64,000 nucleotides of DNA from Desmodus rotundus (taxonomy: Eukaryota; Chordata; Mammalia; Chiroptera; Phyllostomidae): contig NC_071396.1 of assembly GCF_022682495.2 (NCBI RefSeq), positions 58,917,159-58,981,158 on the forward strand, written 5' to 3'. Below, in pieces: positions 11,212 through 22,767 of this stretch (within the stretch, counting starts at the first letter, position 1; every line of letters begins with the position of its first letter). Under the pieces are notes generated by a model. It saw nothing but the letters and a program-made list of their open reading frames with translations, did not search any database and was not told where the DNA came from. The position numbers were made by a program, and so were the translations under genes.

Positions 11212-12366
11212 TATAATGGGGTGCAGAGTGGGGTTCCCTGAAAATAGGAAATAACTCCCCACAAACCTGGCTTGGGGGAAGAGGGAAGTGGGCAATAGTT
11301 TGCATAACAATGGCAAGTTAAGAGCTGGGCTGCAGCCCTGGGCAAAGGTATATATGACTTTGGGAGCATTCAGGGACTTGTGCTGGGGGAGCTTATGCAG
11401 TACTTGTGTAAGAGGCAGGAGCCAGATACCTCTGTGTCACTGAGAACTCTTGCCATGACTAGAGATGGCAGCTAAAAGAAGAAAAAAGATACAAAGGGAA
11501 CTGGCAAAAGTAGCACATCACAGGAGGGGCTCAATATGAAGTCACATAGGAAGTTCTGGGCCCAGCATTTAAAATAAGGGTGGGCTGAAATAGAAGAGGA
11601 AGCAGGCACATGGTTTGAAATGGTATAGAGAAGGGGACCTGGTCTGCCATGAGGTCTGATGTGTAAGGAGATGCCACGGGGGTTGGAGTAGGAGATGCCA
11701 TAAGTTTGGAGTAAGAGCTGGAGTAAGAGGAGACCCACTGGGAGTCCTGCTTGGAGAATATGGCAGCAGAGCTGATGGAGCTATGCAGGGACCTGCCTAA
11801 TAACCAAGCATGGCTTGTGGGAGATGCCTGGAGCTGAACTGAACTGTGAGCGGGAATGCTGAGCTGCAGACCTTTTGCTTTTCTGGAAGACAATACCTTT
11901 AACTGGCATATTCTGAAATTGACCTGGTTTGGTATGGGGGGAGAACAGGATTATGTGTTCTTAGGTGTTTTATTTATTTTTAAAAAATATCTTATTTATT
12001 TTTAGAAAGGGGAAGGGAGGGAGAAAGAGAGGGAGAGAAACACCAATGTGTAGCTGCCTCTCACACAGCCCCCATTGGGGACTTGGCCTGCAAACTAGGC
12101 ATGTGCCCTAACTGGGAATTGAACTGCCAACACTTTGATTCGCAGACCAGCACTCAATCCACTGATCCATAGCCTCCATGGCTGTATTGGTATGTTTTAA
12201 AGGTAGTGGGACTTAATGGCAGAAACCCACTATTATTCTAAATCTGTATAACCTTTAAATAAATAACCTATTTCATCAAACTCTTGCACTGGGAGTCAAG
12301 CTTGTTGGCAGCAGGCAATCGAACCCCACAGTTGTTTCAGAACAGCATTGGCAGGGTTCTATAACA
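11212..12366 (+). mobile_element. Solo LTR of an endogenous retrovirus (LTR-b), split by a VES SINE
   Basis: This is the second copy of the LTR family seen at 7304-8213, in the same orientation. It starts tataatggg, ends gggttctataaca, and has aataaataa at about 12258 followed by the U5-like segment with gggagtcaagcttg. A VES SINE (about 11975-12180) splits it. The SINE is flanked by similar sequence (ggtgtttta and ggtatgtttta). DNA between the two LTRs contains MIR and L2 pieces and no retroviral genes, so these look like two independent solo LTRs and not one provirus. Confidence 0.62.
11975..12180 (-). repeat. VES SINE inside LTR-b
   Basis: On the minus strand the SINE runs from a tRNA-like head near 12180 through the part complementary to ggcatgtgccctaactggga to a CT-rich and A-rich tail near 11975. 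It is nearly full length but its A- and B-boxes are diverged. Confidence 0.85.
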
Positions 12367-12774
12367 CTAGGACTTGGTGGTTTGAGGCTCTAGGTGGATT
12401 AGTGCTGATGGCAGAGTAGTGTCCATCTCTGACCCTGGGTCCTAGAAAGCTGAGACCACCCTGATTTGGGGAGCAGGTTGGAGTCCTACCAAAGAAGGGA
12501 GGTGGGCTGGCTAGGAGTCACCCTGCCTGGTGGAGGGTGGGGAACACTGAAGGCAAGAAGGCTGTCTCTAAGCATTGCTGCATTGCCAGGACAGGTATTG
12601 ATCCAGTGTGCTCCCTGACACACTCTTCTTGTAGTTTAGATGTCTGGTTGCCTTGGAGACCAGGCACAGACTTCCTGGGAATGAGAATGGAGGTGACCAC
12701 TTGGGAGGAGGATGATAGAGCTACATCTCAGTGCTGTTTCCATGTGGGTACATGACCAGCCCTCTGCCCTCCAT
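12367..12774. other. Old non-coding DNA, nothing recognised
   Basis: No repeat family or conserved coding segment was recognised between LTR-b and the next MIR piece. Short open frames of 60-72 codons on both strands overlap each other and look like chance. Confidence 0.4.
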
Positions 12775-12850
12775 TGCACAGATATGGAAACTGAGGCCCT
12801 GAGAGTGGCAATGACCTACTCAAGGCCAGGACCAGAGTGTAGGCCACCTA
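12775..12850 (-). repeat. MIR SINE fragment
   Basis: The plus strand reads tggaaactgaggccctgaga, the complement of the conserved MIR core. Only the core region is left. Confidence 0.6.
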
Positions 12851-13034
12851 CCTCTCAGACTTCTCAGGAAGAATAGCCTTCAAGCTTTTCCCTTCATAGG
12901 AATGATCTGCCAAATGCAGGTGTCCTCAAGTGTTAGAGGTGGGCCACCGAGGCCCAGTATGGGTGTTGACTGTGATGTTGAACCAAGGGGCCCACCTAAG
13001 CTATTATGGCCTCTTTTTATATTGATTTTTCCCC

Positions 13035-13265
13035 TTCCAGAATAATAAATGCTACCCTTGTGTGGCATTTATTATGTTTAGGTGCTGTTCCAAGTGCTTT
13101 ACATATCTTGCTCATTAATATTCAAAGTGATTCTTTGAGATAGGTACTTTATGATCCTTATTTTACAGGTGAGGAAACTGAGGCACTGAGAGGCTAAGAA
13201 ACTTTGCCAAAATCACACAACTAGTAAATGGTGGAGTGAGATGTGAACCTAGTAAGATATTCTCC
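13035..13265 (-). repeat. MIR SINE, well preserved
   Basis: The plus strand shows, in order, tgctgttccaagtgctttac, ttttacaggtgaggaaactg, aggcactgagaggctaagaa and actagtaaatggtggagtg. This is the complement of almost the whole MIR consensus and is the clearest MIR in the window. Confidence 0.92.
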
Positions 13266-13779
13266 ATTTGCTCCTCCAGGTCCACTGTCCACCCTTCTCT
13301 GATGTTGTCTCCTTGGAGTTGGGTGAGGCCAATGGGATGCAAAGGTGAGAGGTGGGTTGAAAAGGGAGAGAGGTAGGGGTGTTTGTACCCAGCTCACTCC
13401 TGCTGTGCTTCAGTTTGCCAGTGGCTGTACTGTGGTCCTTCCCACAGCTGTAGCTCCAAGCTCCAATGACATTAACTTTTGGCTACATGCCTTGGTCTTC
13501 CAATTTTCTCCTTCCCTGCCCTTCCTTGAAAAACCTGCAAGATGGAGGTAAATTCTTGCTCTGTGGTGACCAGGGAAAGGAGAGAGTGGACTTGGGGTAG
13601 GGATTGACAATTGAAAATGTATCTGAGTGCTGAAAAAAAAGCCAGCCATGCATAGATGAAGGGCTAGTGGCAAGAGAGCAATCAGGCAAACGGTGCAAAG
13701 ATACCAAGGCAGGTGTGTTCTTGGCATGTTTGAGGGAAAAAAAACCATACAAGCCATTCTGGTGGAGTGGAGTGAGAGG
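13266..13779. other. Old non-coding DNA, nothing recognised
   Basis: An overlapping set of short open frames on both strands (such as 13410-13757 minus) has no recognisable domain and no coding signature. No repeat was named. Confidence 0.4.
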
Positions 13780-14350
13780 GGGAAAGTGGTGGTGGATGAG
13801 GTTATGGAGTATTCAGATCATGTAGGGCCCTGTCAGCCATTGAAAATCCTTTGGGGTTTATACATGAGATGGGGATACATTGGGGAGGGTTGAGCAGAGG
13901 CATTATCTGATTAATACATTAAAGACTCTGGCTGTTTGTAAGGGGCAAGAATGGAACAGGGAAAGCAGAGAGAAGGCTGCTGCAATTGTTCAGGCAAGAG
14001 TTGACAGTGACTCACACCAGAGTGGCAGCAGTGCAGGGGTGAAAATTCAGCTGGTTCGGCACAGATTTTAAAAGTTAAGCCAACAAGATCCCCTTCTAGA
14101 CTAGATATTCATGTGGGGGAGAGAAAAAGAGATATCTTTGTGATTTTTGGCCCCAGGCACTATAAGAATGAAGTTGCTATTTACTGGAATTGGGAAGACA
14201 ATTGATTTGGGGGGAAAGCGAGAAGTTGAGTATCTACCACATTGCCTGAGATTCCTCCTGGATATGTGAAGAGAGATGCTGAGAAGGCAGTTAATTAAGT
14301 CTGGAGCTCCTAGGAGAGTCCAGCTGGAGATGTGAGACCCATCAGTAAAG
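13780..14350 (+). repeat. Ancient mammalian interspersed repeat, family not named
   Basis: The order of motifs ctgctgcaattgttcaggca, gtggcagcagtgcaggggtg, ttttggccccaggcactata, gttgctatttactggaattg and ggagctcctaggagagtcca resembles a repeat I know from many mammalian genomes. I cannot assign its family from memory. A library search would settle this. Confidence 0.4.
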
Positions 14351-15854
14351 AGACAATATTTAATAAAAAATAATATTAGTTGTGTGAAGGCAGCAGGCAG
14401 TAAGTGTCCCTCATCCGGGTCAGACAAAGCTGGCCAGCTGTGGTCAACCACTCACTGTATGGGAGACTCCAAAGCAGGTCAGGGAAAGGGAGAGAGAACC
14501 AGTTAGTTATACCTGGCCTTTTATTTTCCCATGTGTGTTCTGTTGACTGGAACTGCTGACATGTAGCCTGTGCCTTATGTCCTGAGTCTGTGCAGTTACC
14601 CCTGGCACCAACCAGCCCTGAGGATGGCTTGCCTCTGTCCCTCTCTCTGACATGACAGGTCTGCCATTTTCCAGCTTCAACAATGGGATGATGACTATTC
14701 AACTCTGCACCAAGAACCCCCACACCTGGAACTGCTCATGTGACCACATGGATAGATCGCAGAAGACCCCAGGAGGTTTGCTGAAACCAATGGGAAGAAT
14801 AATTTTTTCCCACTAGGGTCTCTAAGTTGAGGCATGTACTTAGAGCTGTGGGGTCACATTTGCCATCCCCTCAAGGGGAAAGCTTCCTAAGGTGGAGCCA
14901 GTTTATAGGGAAACAGAAGGCAGAGACAGAGAGAGACTAAGCCTTGAGGATATCCTAAATCCTGGATCCAGCCCAGCCAAGTGGACTTTTCACCTTTGGA
15001 GACAACCCATTGTCTTTAAGTCTCAGACCAGTTTGAATGGGAATCTGTTGTTTACAATGGAAAGAATTCAGACTACTGCATAAAGATAGCCAAGCATGCT
15101 CTGGGTAGGCGAGGCCCTCTTTGTCACTGATTTTCCCCCTTCAGCCTCAGCTGCTGCTGTGGTCTGGCTTTGCATGCCAGCTTTGATCTCTTGCCTGGCT
15201 TCCACAGACTTCACTTGACCCAGCCTTTTCCGGGCCCTTCTTTATCCCAACAGCTGCTGCCCTTTCCTGACCAAGATTGGTTTTCTGGATATCATATCTA
15301 TGGCTACTATCCAGGCCTTGACTCATCTTTTACGTTCTTTCCCATCTCTGGGAGACACTTCAATAGCTCACCAGTAGCCAGTCCACTCTCCTGGCTCCCA
15401 TGCAGGTAGATTGGCCATGGGTCCCACCTCTGGTCAGTGGGAGGAAAGGGCATATCTCTTGGGGGCTTCTTGGAAAAGGTTTACTTGCCAGAGAAAATGC
15501 TGAAATCTCTCAAGGGGAAAGCATCTTGCTCTGCCTCCTGCTTTCTCAGTTTGAACACAGTGTGGGTATGTGATGCCAGGAGATGCACTGACCATGAAGC
15601 AAGTGCAAGAATGAAGAGTCATCATGCTGAGAATTGCTGAATGGGAAGGTGGGAGGGCCTGACATTGTTGGGCCAAGGAAGGAACTCCAGAATAGCCTAC
15701 TTATGGATGGCTTGCTAAGTAAGCAGTCAATGTCTGTGTGGTTTAAGTAACTGTTCATCCAGCACCCTGCTACATATAGCCCAAAGTCTTCCTGACTGAT
15801 GCACCAGCCAAACCCATGGACTTGCTCAAACATTCATCAAGCATCTAATCAAAC
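14351..15854. other. Old non-coding DNA, nothing recognised
   Basis: About 1.5 kb without a supported gene or repeat. Open frames here are below 120 codons, overlap on both strands and show no domain. Confidence 0.4.
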
Positions 15855-15965
15855 ATTTACTGAGTATTCCCTGCATGCTGACACTTTATCACATTTAATT
15901 TAACCCACTCAACTTTTGAAGGTACCAACAATTATCCCCACTTGAAGGATGAGGAATATAGGTAT
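15855..15965 (-). repeat. MIR-like fragment
   Basis: The plus strand has acatttactgagtattccct, then ttatccccacttgaaggatg and aggaatata, resembling the complement of the MIR right arm. The match is weak. Confidence 0.5.
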
Positions 15966-16689
15966 ATTAGGGTAGTCCTATGTGCTTTGGCAGATAAAAA
16001 CATATCTCAGTGGCTTAGCACAACAGAAGACTGTACGTCACTCACATAAAGTTCAATGGGTGGTTGTGATGGGGTAAATTGTGTCTACTTCATGCAGTCA
16101 TTCAGGGACCCAGGCCTATGGAGCCTCTGCCGCTTAAACACATGGCTCCTAACTCACCCTGGGTGTAAATATCTGATAAGCAGACAGTGGAAGAAAATGT
16201 GTGATGAGGGTTGCATTTATGGAGGCTTTATGATCCAGATCTGGGCAGGGTGAACACCACCTCTGCCCATGCACATTTCCTGGCCAGGCCCAAGGGCTAC
16301 ATCTGGGCCACAATGCCCTCCTGAAAAGTTAACCAATTTCCACTTAATAGGGCTCTGAGGAACTGCATAAATCACCCAATGAGACTCTCAGATAATTCAG
16401 GAGGAGACCATGCCCTGTTTTGTCAGAAATCCAGGATTGCGCTAGGAAGTTGTGATGCTGGCAAAATCAGGTGCTGCCCAAGCCAGGTGCTGCCCCAGGG
16501 CCAGTCCTCAGTGAATGTAGACATCCCTCCTGAATTCTGCTCCATTCAGGCAACTATGCTCCTGCCTTCACCTGCCTTCTGCAGAATATTTTACAATCTG
16601 TTTTAAGTGTATCTGTTCTAGGTGCTTGACTGACATAGGAGTGGCTGTTTGAAGTAGAGGTGGAGAAGATGTGAGAGTAAAAATGGGGT
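15966..16689. other. Old non-coding DNA, nothing recognised
   Basis: No supported gene or named repeat was found in this stretch. Confidence 0.4.
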
Positions 16690-16835
16690 CTTGGACTAGC
16701 TCTGCTGCATCCTAACAGTGAAGCCTTGGCACATTATTAAATCCCCAGTGCTTCAGTTTCTTCATTTGTGGAGGATGCTAATACTACATTATAGAGCTGC
16801 TGGGAGGGTAAAATGAGTAAGTGCACAGAAGACAA
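16690..16835 (+). repeat. MIR SINE fragment
   Basis: In sense order it has gactagctctgctgc, gtgcttcagtttcttcattt and gagctgctgggagggtaaaa, matching the core and right part of MIR. A second small piece in the opposite sense (ccattttacagatgagg) follows at about 16890. Confidence 0.7.
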
Positions 16836-17354
16836 GTGTTAACTGAGTGCTAGCCTGCTTGTGATTTCATGAGTCCTTGATCTGTGTATGCCCATTTTAC
16901 AGATGAGGACATGGAGGCTTCTAGGTCCAGGCCTCTGTTCCTCCTACCTACCAGTCCACTCTTCTTGTGGGTATGGTTTGGGGACCTTAGGGACCACACT
17001 GTACAGGCCCTGGCTGTGGGGAAAGCCCTACTCACTGCCTCCTCCTTCCTCCATAGCTGCCTCATTGGAAGACCTTTCCCTGCCTCCAGCTTTCTAATCC
17101 TCCCACTTAGGTCTGGGCCTGGGGCAGGGTGGGGTCTGCTCCCTCCTTCAGTGGTGTGCTCAGTACCAGTGCAATCACACCTCCAGCATGAGCAGATCTA
17201 TGATTCTGCCACTCTGTACTTAACCCACATGCAAAGTCTGCAGAGCTGCCTTTGTTCTCTTGTGGAACGAAAATCCCCAAGCAGATGAGTAGGTCAAGAG
17301 ATGCCTCAGGATGTTTGTGCATGGAGAGATAAGGCCACATAGGAATGTAAAGTG
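16836..17354. other. Old non-coding DNA, mostly unrecognised
   Basis: Apart from a short antisense MIR core at about 16885-16925, nothing is recognised. Open frames of up to 134 codons on the plus strand and 99 on the minus strand overlap and have no domain. Confidence 0.4.
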
Positions 17355-19181
17355 TTAGCTGGTCAAGATGGAGATGTAGGTAAACATACCTTGCCTCCTC
17401 ACACAACTACAGAAAAAATTACAACTAGGCTACAAAACAAATATCACCAGAAACATCAGAAGATTGAGCTGTATGGAAGTCTGACAACCAAGGATTTAAA
17501 TAAACCACATTCATCCAGATGGGTAGGAGGGGCAGAAATGTGGAGAGTTGCGAAGATGTGTGGAGATGTGTGGAGATGCATGGAGACATATGGATATGTG
17601 GAATAGGTGGTCCCACATCCACCTGTATGGTAGATACAAATTGGGAGGGATACTTTGGGAGTGAGGTATTCTAGCCCTAGACCAGACCACCTAGCCCAGG
17701 GTTCCAGTGCCAGGAAGTTAAGCCCCAACAACTTCTGGCTATAAAAAAAAGTGGGGGTTGGGGTGGTGGAAGAAACTGTAGCACTCACAGGAGATTCCTC
17801 TTAAAGGGTCTGCATTGTATTTAAGATTTACACAAGCCCACTCCCTCTGGGATTCAGCACCAGGGCAACAGCTGGAAGGGCACCAGTGACATATGGGGAG
17901 AAAGTGAAGTGACCATGCCTTCACCCTGTAACCTCCCAGACTTCATGGCATCAGAGTGAATGCCAGAAGACAGCTTCCTCCTGGGCAAAATTTCAGAGGC
18001 CAGGCAATGGCATTGTTCCCTCTCTGAGCCCTTCCCCACACAGAGCCACAGAGCAGTGACAAGGGTTGACCCACTCTGGAAGTCAAAACAGCTCTACCTA
18101 ATACACAGAAACAGAAAGAGGGAGGCTGCCAAAATGAGGCAACAAAAAATATGGTCCAAATGAAAGAACTGAAAAAACTCTAGAAAAAGAACTAGATGAA
18201 ATAGAGATATGCAACCTATCAGGTTCAGAGTTCAAAACACTGGTTATCAGGATGCTCCAGGAACTCATCGAGTACTTCAACAGCATAAAAAAGACCCAGA
18301 CCAAAATGAAAGTTACATTAAGTGAAATAAAGAAAAATTTACAGGGAATCAATAGTGGAGGGGATGAAGCTGAGAATCAAATCAACAACTTGGAACATAA
18401 GGAAGAAAACAGCATTCAATCAGAACAGCAAAAAGAAAAAAGAATTAAAGAAATGAGGATAGACTAAGGAGCTTCTGGGACATCTTCAAATGTATCTGAA
18501 TCTAGGGGTGCCAGAAGGAGAAGAGGAAGAGCAAGAAACTGAAAACTTATTTGAAAACACATTGAAAGAAAGCTTCCCTAATTTGGTAAAAGAAATAGAC
18601 ATACAAGTCCAGGAAGCACAGAGAGTCCTAAACAAGTTGGACCCAAACAGGACCATACCAAGACACATCATAATTGAAATGCCAAAGGTTAAAGATAAAG
18701 AACCTTAAAAGCAGCAGGAGAAAAGCAGAGAGTTACCTACAAAGGAGTTCCCATGTAACTATCAGCAGATTTCTCAAAAGAAACTATGCAGGCTAGCAGG
18801 GACTGGCAAGAAGTATTCAAAGTGATGAAAAGCAAGGACCTACAACCTAGATTACTCTATCCAGCAAACCTATCATTTAGAATTGAAAGGCAGATAAAGT
18901 GCTTCCCAGACAATATAAACCTTAAGGAGTTCATCATCACCAATGCAATATTATATGAAATATTAAAGGGAATTATATAAGAAAAAGAAGATGGTCAACC
19001 CTATGAACATTAAAATGTGAATATATTTACAACTATCAACAATTGAATCTAAAAACACACCAAGCAAACAACTAGAACAGAAACAGAATCACAGATATGG
19101 ATATCACTTGTAGGGTTATCATTTGGGAGGGGGAAGGGGGGAGAATGCAGGAAAAGGTTCAGGGATTAAAAAGTACAAATT
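17355..19181 (+). mobile_element. HAL1-1: ORF1-only half-L1 element, older copy
   Basis: The 5' end (from about 17361) has caagatggag, then a 5' UTR of about 750 bp, a decayed ORF1 region (about 18134-18980) and a short 3' UTR, with no ORF2. Landmarks in the ORF1 region include GVPEGEEEEQETENLFENTL (18505-18564 area) and the C-terminal segment with LQPRLLYPANLSFRIE. The 3' end stops at gtacaaatt where HAL1-2 begins, so HAL1-2 inserted into its 3' UTR. The frame is broken several times. HAL1 elements are known as L1 relatives that lost ORF2 and rely on L1 reverse transcriptase. Confidence 0.8.
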
Positions 19182-19191
19182 GGAGGGAGAA

Positions 19192-19205
19192 CCAAGATGG
19201 CGGCG
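19192..19205 (+). promoter_or_regulatory. YY1-like motif at the 5' end of HAL1-2
   Basis: The sequence ccaagatggcggcg lies within the first 25 bases of the element, as the YY1 site does in human L1. Its place at the element start supports a role in setting transcription initiation, which is inferred. Confidence 0.55.
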
Positions 19206-19938
19206 TAGGTAGACACACTGCGCCTCCTCGCACAACCAGAACTGACAGAAAATCGAATGGCAGGGAAGTCCGACACCAAAAAAATAAAAAATAAACATTC
19301 ATCCAGACTGGTAGGAGGGGCGGAGACGGGCACCGGGGTGGAGAGGACTCGCGTGGCTGTGGCGGGACTGAGACTGGCGGAGTGTGGGACAGATGGCGCA
19401 GGCAGTCCGAGCACTAGCAGACCCTGCAGCCCCACATCTGCGCAGATAAACCGAGAGGGCTGGACTCAGAGTGGCGGAGAGTGGGGCAGGCAGAGCAGCG
19501 GGTAGCACCCTGCGGCACCAAATTCGCCCACAGATAAACCTGACGAACGGCAGGCAACGAAGCAGACCGTGCAACCCAGGGCTCCAGCTCCGGGAAATAA
19601 AGCCTCAAACCTCTGATTGAAAGCGCCCCTGGGGGTTGGGGCAGCAGCAGGAGAGACTCCAAGCATCACAGAAGAGGTTGTTGGAGAGACCCACAGGGGC
19701 CTAGAGTGTGCACAGGCCCACTTACTCGGGAACCAGCACCAGAGTGGCCCAGTTTGATTGTGGGTAGCGGAGTGAAGGATTGAAATCCGGAGGAGAGTGA
19801 GGCGGGCGCCATTGCTCCCACTCGGCCCCTCCCCCACATACAGCGTCACAGCTCAGCGACCAGCTTTACCCCGCCCTGGTGAACACCTAAGGCTCCGCCC
19901 CTTAAAGTAACAGATGCGCCAAGACAAAAAAAAACAAA

Positions 19939-20637
19939 ATGGCCCAAATGACAGAACACTTCAAAGCTCCAGAAAAAATACAACTAAGCGAGGAAGAGAT
20001 AGCCAACCTATCGGATGCACAGTTCAAAGCACTGGTTATCAATATGCTCACAGACTTGGTTGAATCTATTCGAAAAACAGATGAAAAAATGAAGCCTATG
20101 CTAAGAGAAACAAAGGTAAATGTACAGGGAACCAATAGTGATGCGAAGGAAACTGGGACTCAAATCAATGGTGTGGACCAGAAGGAAGAAACAAACATCC
20201 AAACAGAAAAGAATGAAGAAACAAGAACTTGGAAAAATGAGGAGAGGCTTAGGAACCTCCCGGATGCCTTGAAACGTTCCCACATCCGAATTATAGGGGT
20301 GCCAGAAGGAGAAGAGGAAGAACAAAAAATTGAAAACTTATTTGAACAAATAATGAAGGAGAACTTCCCTAATCTGGCAAAGGAAATAGACTTCCGGGAA
20401 GTCCAGGAAGCTCAGAGAGTCCCAAAGAAGCTGGACCCAAGGAGGAACACACCAAGGCACATCATAATTACATTACCCAAGATTAAACGCAAGGACCTAC
20501 ATCCAAGATTACTGTATCCAGCAAACCTATCACTTAGAATGGAAGGGAAGATAAAGTGCTTCTCAGATAAGGTCAAGTTAAAGAAGCTCATCATCACCAA
20601 GCCCTTATTATATGAAATGTTAAAGGGAGTTACCTAA
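19939..20637 (+). CDS. HAL1-2 ORF1 protein, 232 aa, with internal deletion
   Basis: This open frame encodes an L1 ORF1-like RNA-binding protein. The N-terminal part (residues 1-60) leads to a charged coiled-coil-like region (about 65-110), and then the RRM-like part with IRIIGVPEGEEEEQKIENLF at about 115-134. The C-terminal domain ends in LYEMLKGVT. Compared with HAL1-5, about 46 residues are missing in frame between IITLPKIK and KDLHPRL, which removes the start of the C-terminal RNA-binding domain. The start codon matches that of HAL1-4 and HAL1-5. The frame is open, but the protein probably binds RNA poorly. Confidence 0.7.
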   Translation: MAQMTEHFKAPEKIQLSEEEIANLSDAQFKALVINMLTDLVESIRKTDEKMKPMLRETKVNVQGTNSDAKETGTQINGVDQKEETNIQTEKNEETRTWKNEERLRNLPDALKRSHIRIIGVPEGEEEEQKIENLFEQIMKENFPNLAKEIDFREVQEAQRVPKKLDPRRNTPRHIIITLPKIKRKDLHPRLLYPANLSLRMEGKIKCFSDKVKLKKLIITKPLLYEMLKGVT

Positions 20638-21019
20638 GAAAAAGAAGATCAAAAATTGGAACAGTAAAAATGACAGCAAACTCACAGTTATTAACGGCCA
20701 TACATAAAACAAAAACGAGAGCAAACTAGGCAAACAACTAGAACATGAGGGTTGTCATTAAGGGAGTGGGAGGGGGAGAGAGGGGGAAAGGTACAGAGAA
20801 TAAGTAGCATAGATGATAGGTGGAAAATAGACAGGGGGAGGGTAAAAATAGTGTAGGAAATGTAGAAGCCAAAGAACTTATAAGTATGACCTATGGACAT
20901 GAACTATAGGGGGGGAATGTGGGAGGGAGGGGGGTGGGCAGGATGGAGTGGAGTGGGGGGGGAAATGGGACAACTGTAATAGCATAATCAATAAATATAT
21001 TAAAACAAAACAAAAAAAA

Positions 21020-22767
21020 AGACACAACGAAGAAAGAAACCAGGCCAATATCGCTGATGAACATAGATGCTAAAATGCTCAACAAGATATTGGTAAACTG
21101 CATCTAGCAATACAAAAAAGGGTCATACACCAATGTCAAGTGGGATTCATCCCACGAATGCAAGGATGGTACAATATTCACAAATCAATATTCATCATAT
21201 GTCACATGAACAAGAGCAAACACAAAAATCACATGATCATATAAATAGATGCGGAAAAAGCATTAGATAAGATACAGCACCCATTTCTGATAAAAACACT
21301 CAGCAAAGTGGGAATAGAGGGAGCATTCCTCAACATAGTAAAGGCCATATATGAGAGACCTACAGCCAACATCATACTCAATGGACAAAAACTTAGAGCT
21401 TTCCCACTAAGATCAGGAACAAGACAAGAATGCTCTCTCTCACCACTTCTATTCAACATAGTATTGGAAGTCCTAGCCACAGCAATTAGACAAGAAAAAA
21501 AAAAAAGGCATCCAAATTGGAAAGGAGGAAATGAACTTTCACTGTTTGCAGATCACATGATAGTGTACATGGAAAATCCTAGACTCCACCAAAAAACTAC
21601 TCAACATAATAAATGAATTTGGCAAAACAGCTGGATACAAAGTCAATATTCAGAAACAAAGGCATTCCTGTATACAAACAACAAAACAGCAAAAACAGGA
21701 ATCAGGAAAAAAATCCCATTTGATATAGCAACAAGAAAAATAAAGTACCTAGGAATAAACCAAACCGAGGAGGTAAAAGACCTCTACTCAGATAACCACA
21801 CAACACTGAAAAATGAAATTATGGAAGACACAAAGAAATGGAAACATGTACCATGCTCATGGATTGGAAGAATAAACATCATCAAAATGGCCATACTACC
21901 GAAAGCAATTTGTGGATTCAATGCAGTCCCTATTAGAGTACCCATGACATATTTCACAGATATAGAACAAACATTTCAGAAATTTATATGGAACCATAAA
22001 TGACCTCTAATACCTGCAGCAATTTTGAGAAAGAAGAACAAAGCAGGAGGAATCACAATACCTGATATCAAACTGTATTACAAGGCCACTGTAATCAAAA
22101 CAGCCTGGTACTGGCATAAAAACAAGCACATAGACCAATGGAAAAGAACAGAGAGCTCAGAAATAAACTAAAGTCTATACGGACAATTAATATTTGACAA
22201 AGGAGGCAGAAGCATAAAATGGAGCAAAAACAGCCTCTTCAACAGATGGTGTTGGGAGATCTGGACAGCTACGTGCAAAAAAATGAAAGTCGATCACCAA
22301 CCTACACAATACACAAAATAAATTCTAGGTGGGTAAAAGACTTAAATATAAGTTGTAACACCATAAAAGTCCTAGAGGAAAACATTTGCAGGAAAATCGC
22401 AGACATTCCATGCAGCAACATCCTCACAGACATGTCCCCTAAGGCAAGGGACATAAAGGAAAGAATAAACAAATGGGACCTCATCAAAATAAAGAGCTTC
22501 TGCATGGCTAAAGAAAACAGCATTAAAATACAAAGAGAACCAACAGTATGGGAAAAGATATTTGCCAATGATACCTCAGACAAGGGCCTGATCTCCAAAA
22601 TATATAAAGAACTCACACAACTCTACTCCAGGAAGACAAACAACCCAGTTAAAAAATGGGCAAAGGTCTTGAACAGACACTTCTTCAAGGAAGACAGGCA
22701 GAGGGCCCAGAGACATATGAAAAGATGTTCAGCATCACTCGCCATCAAAGAGATACAAATTAAAACC
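21020..22767 (+). mobile_element. L1-C, 5' part: 5'-truncated old L1 (ORF2 region)
   Basis: L1-C starts within ORF2 at the RT domain (agacacaacgaagaaag) directly after the A-tail of HAL1-2, so it probably inserted there with 5' truncation. Its ORF2 is decayed. A 102-codon open piece (21308-21616) carries the RT palm, but the catalytic motif reads FADH and not FADD. Another piece (22219-22815) covers the region after the RT. The element stops at attaaaacc (22767), where the 3' UTR of L1-F intervenes, and continues at 23051 and again at 32597. Confidence 0.85.

Larger units (their letters stand above)
19182..21019 (+). mobile_element. HAL1-2: ORF1-only half-L1 element, younger copy
   Basis: This copy is complete from its 5' tip (gagaaccaagatggcggcg) to its A-rich tail at about 21019. 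It has a GC-rich 5' UTR of about 757 bp, one open ORF1 of 232 codons, and a 3' UTR with a G-rich part and the end tgtaatagcataatcaataa. There is no ORF2. The 5' UTR contains two similar units of roughly 100 bp, each including cagataaacc. HAL1-4 and HAL1-5 share the same overall layout. L1-C begins directly in or after its A-tail. Confidence 0.88.

Noticed and set aside
7304..12366. A complete provirus between the two LTR copies.
   Set aside because: The interval contains an old L1 piece, MIR and L2 fragments and no gag, pol or env similarity.
17520..17610. Short direct repeats (gtgtggagatg) as a separate minisatellite.
   Set aside because: They are only three or four copies within the 5' UTR of HAL1-1 and are covered by that element.
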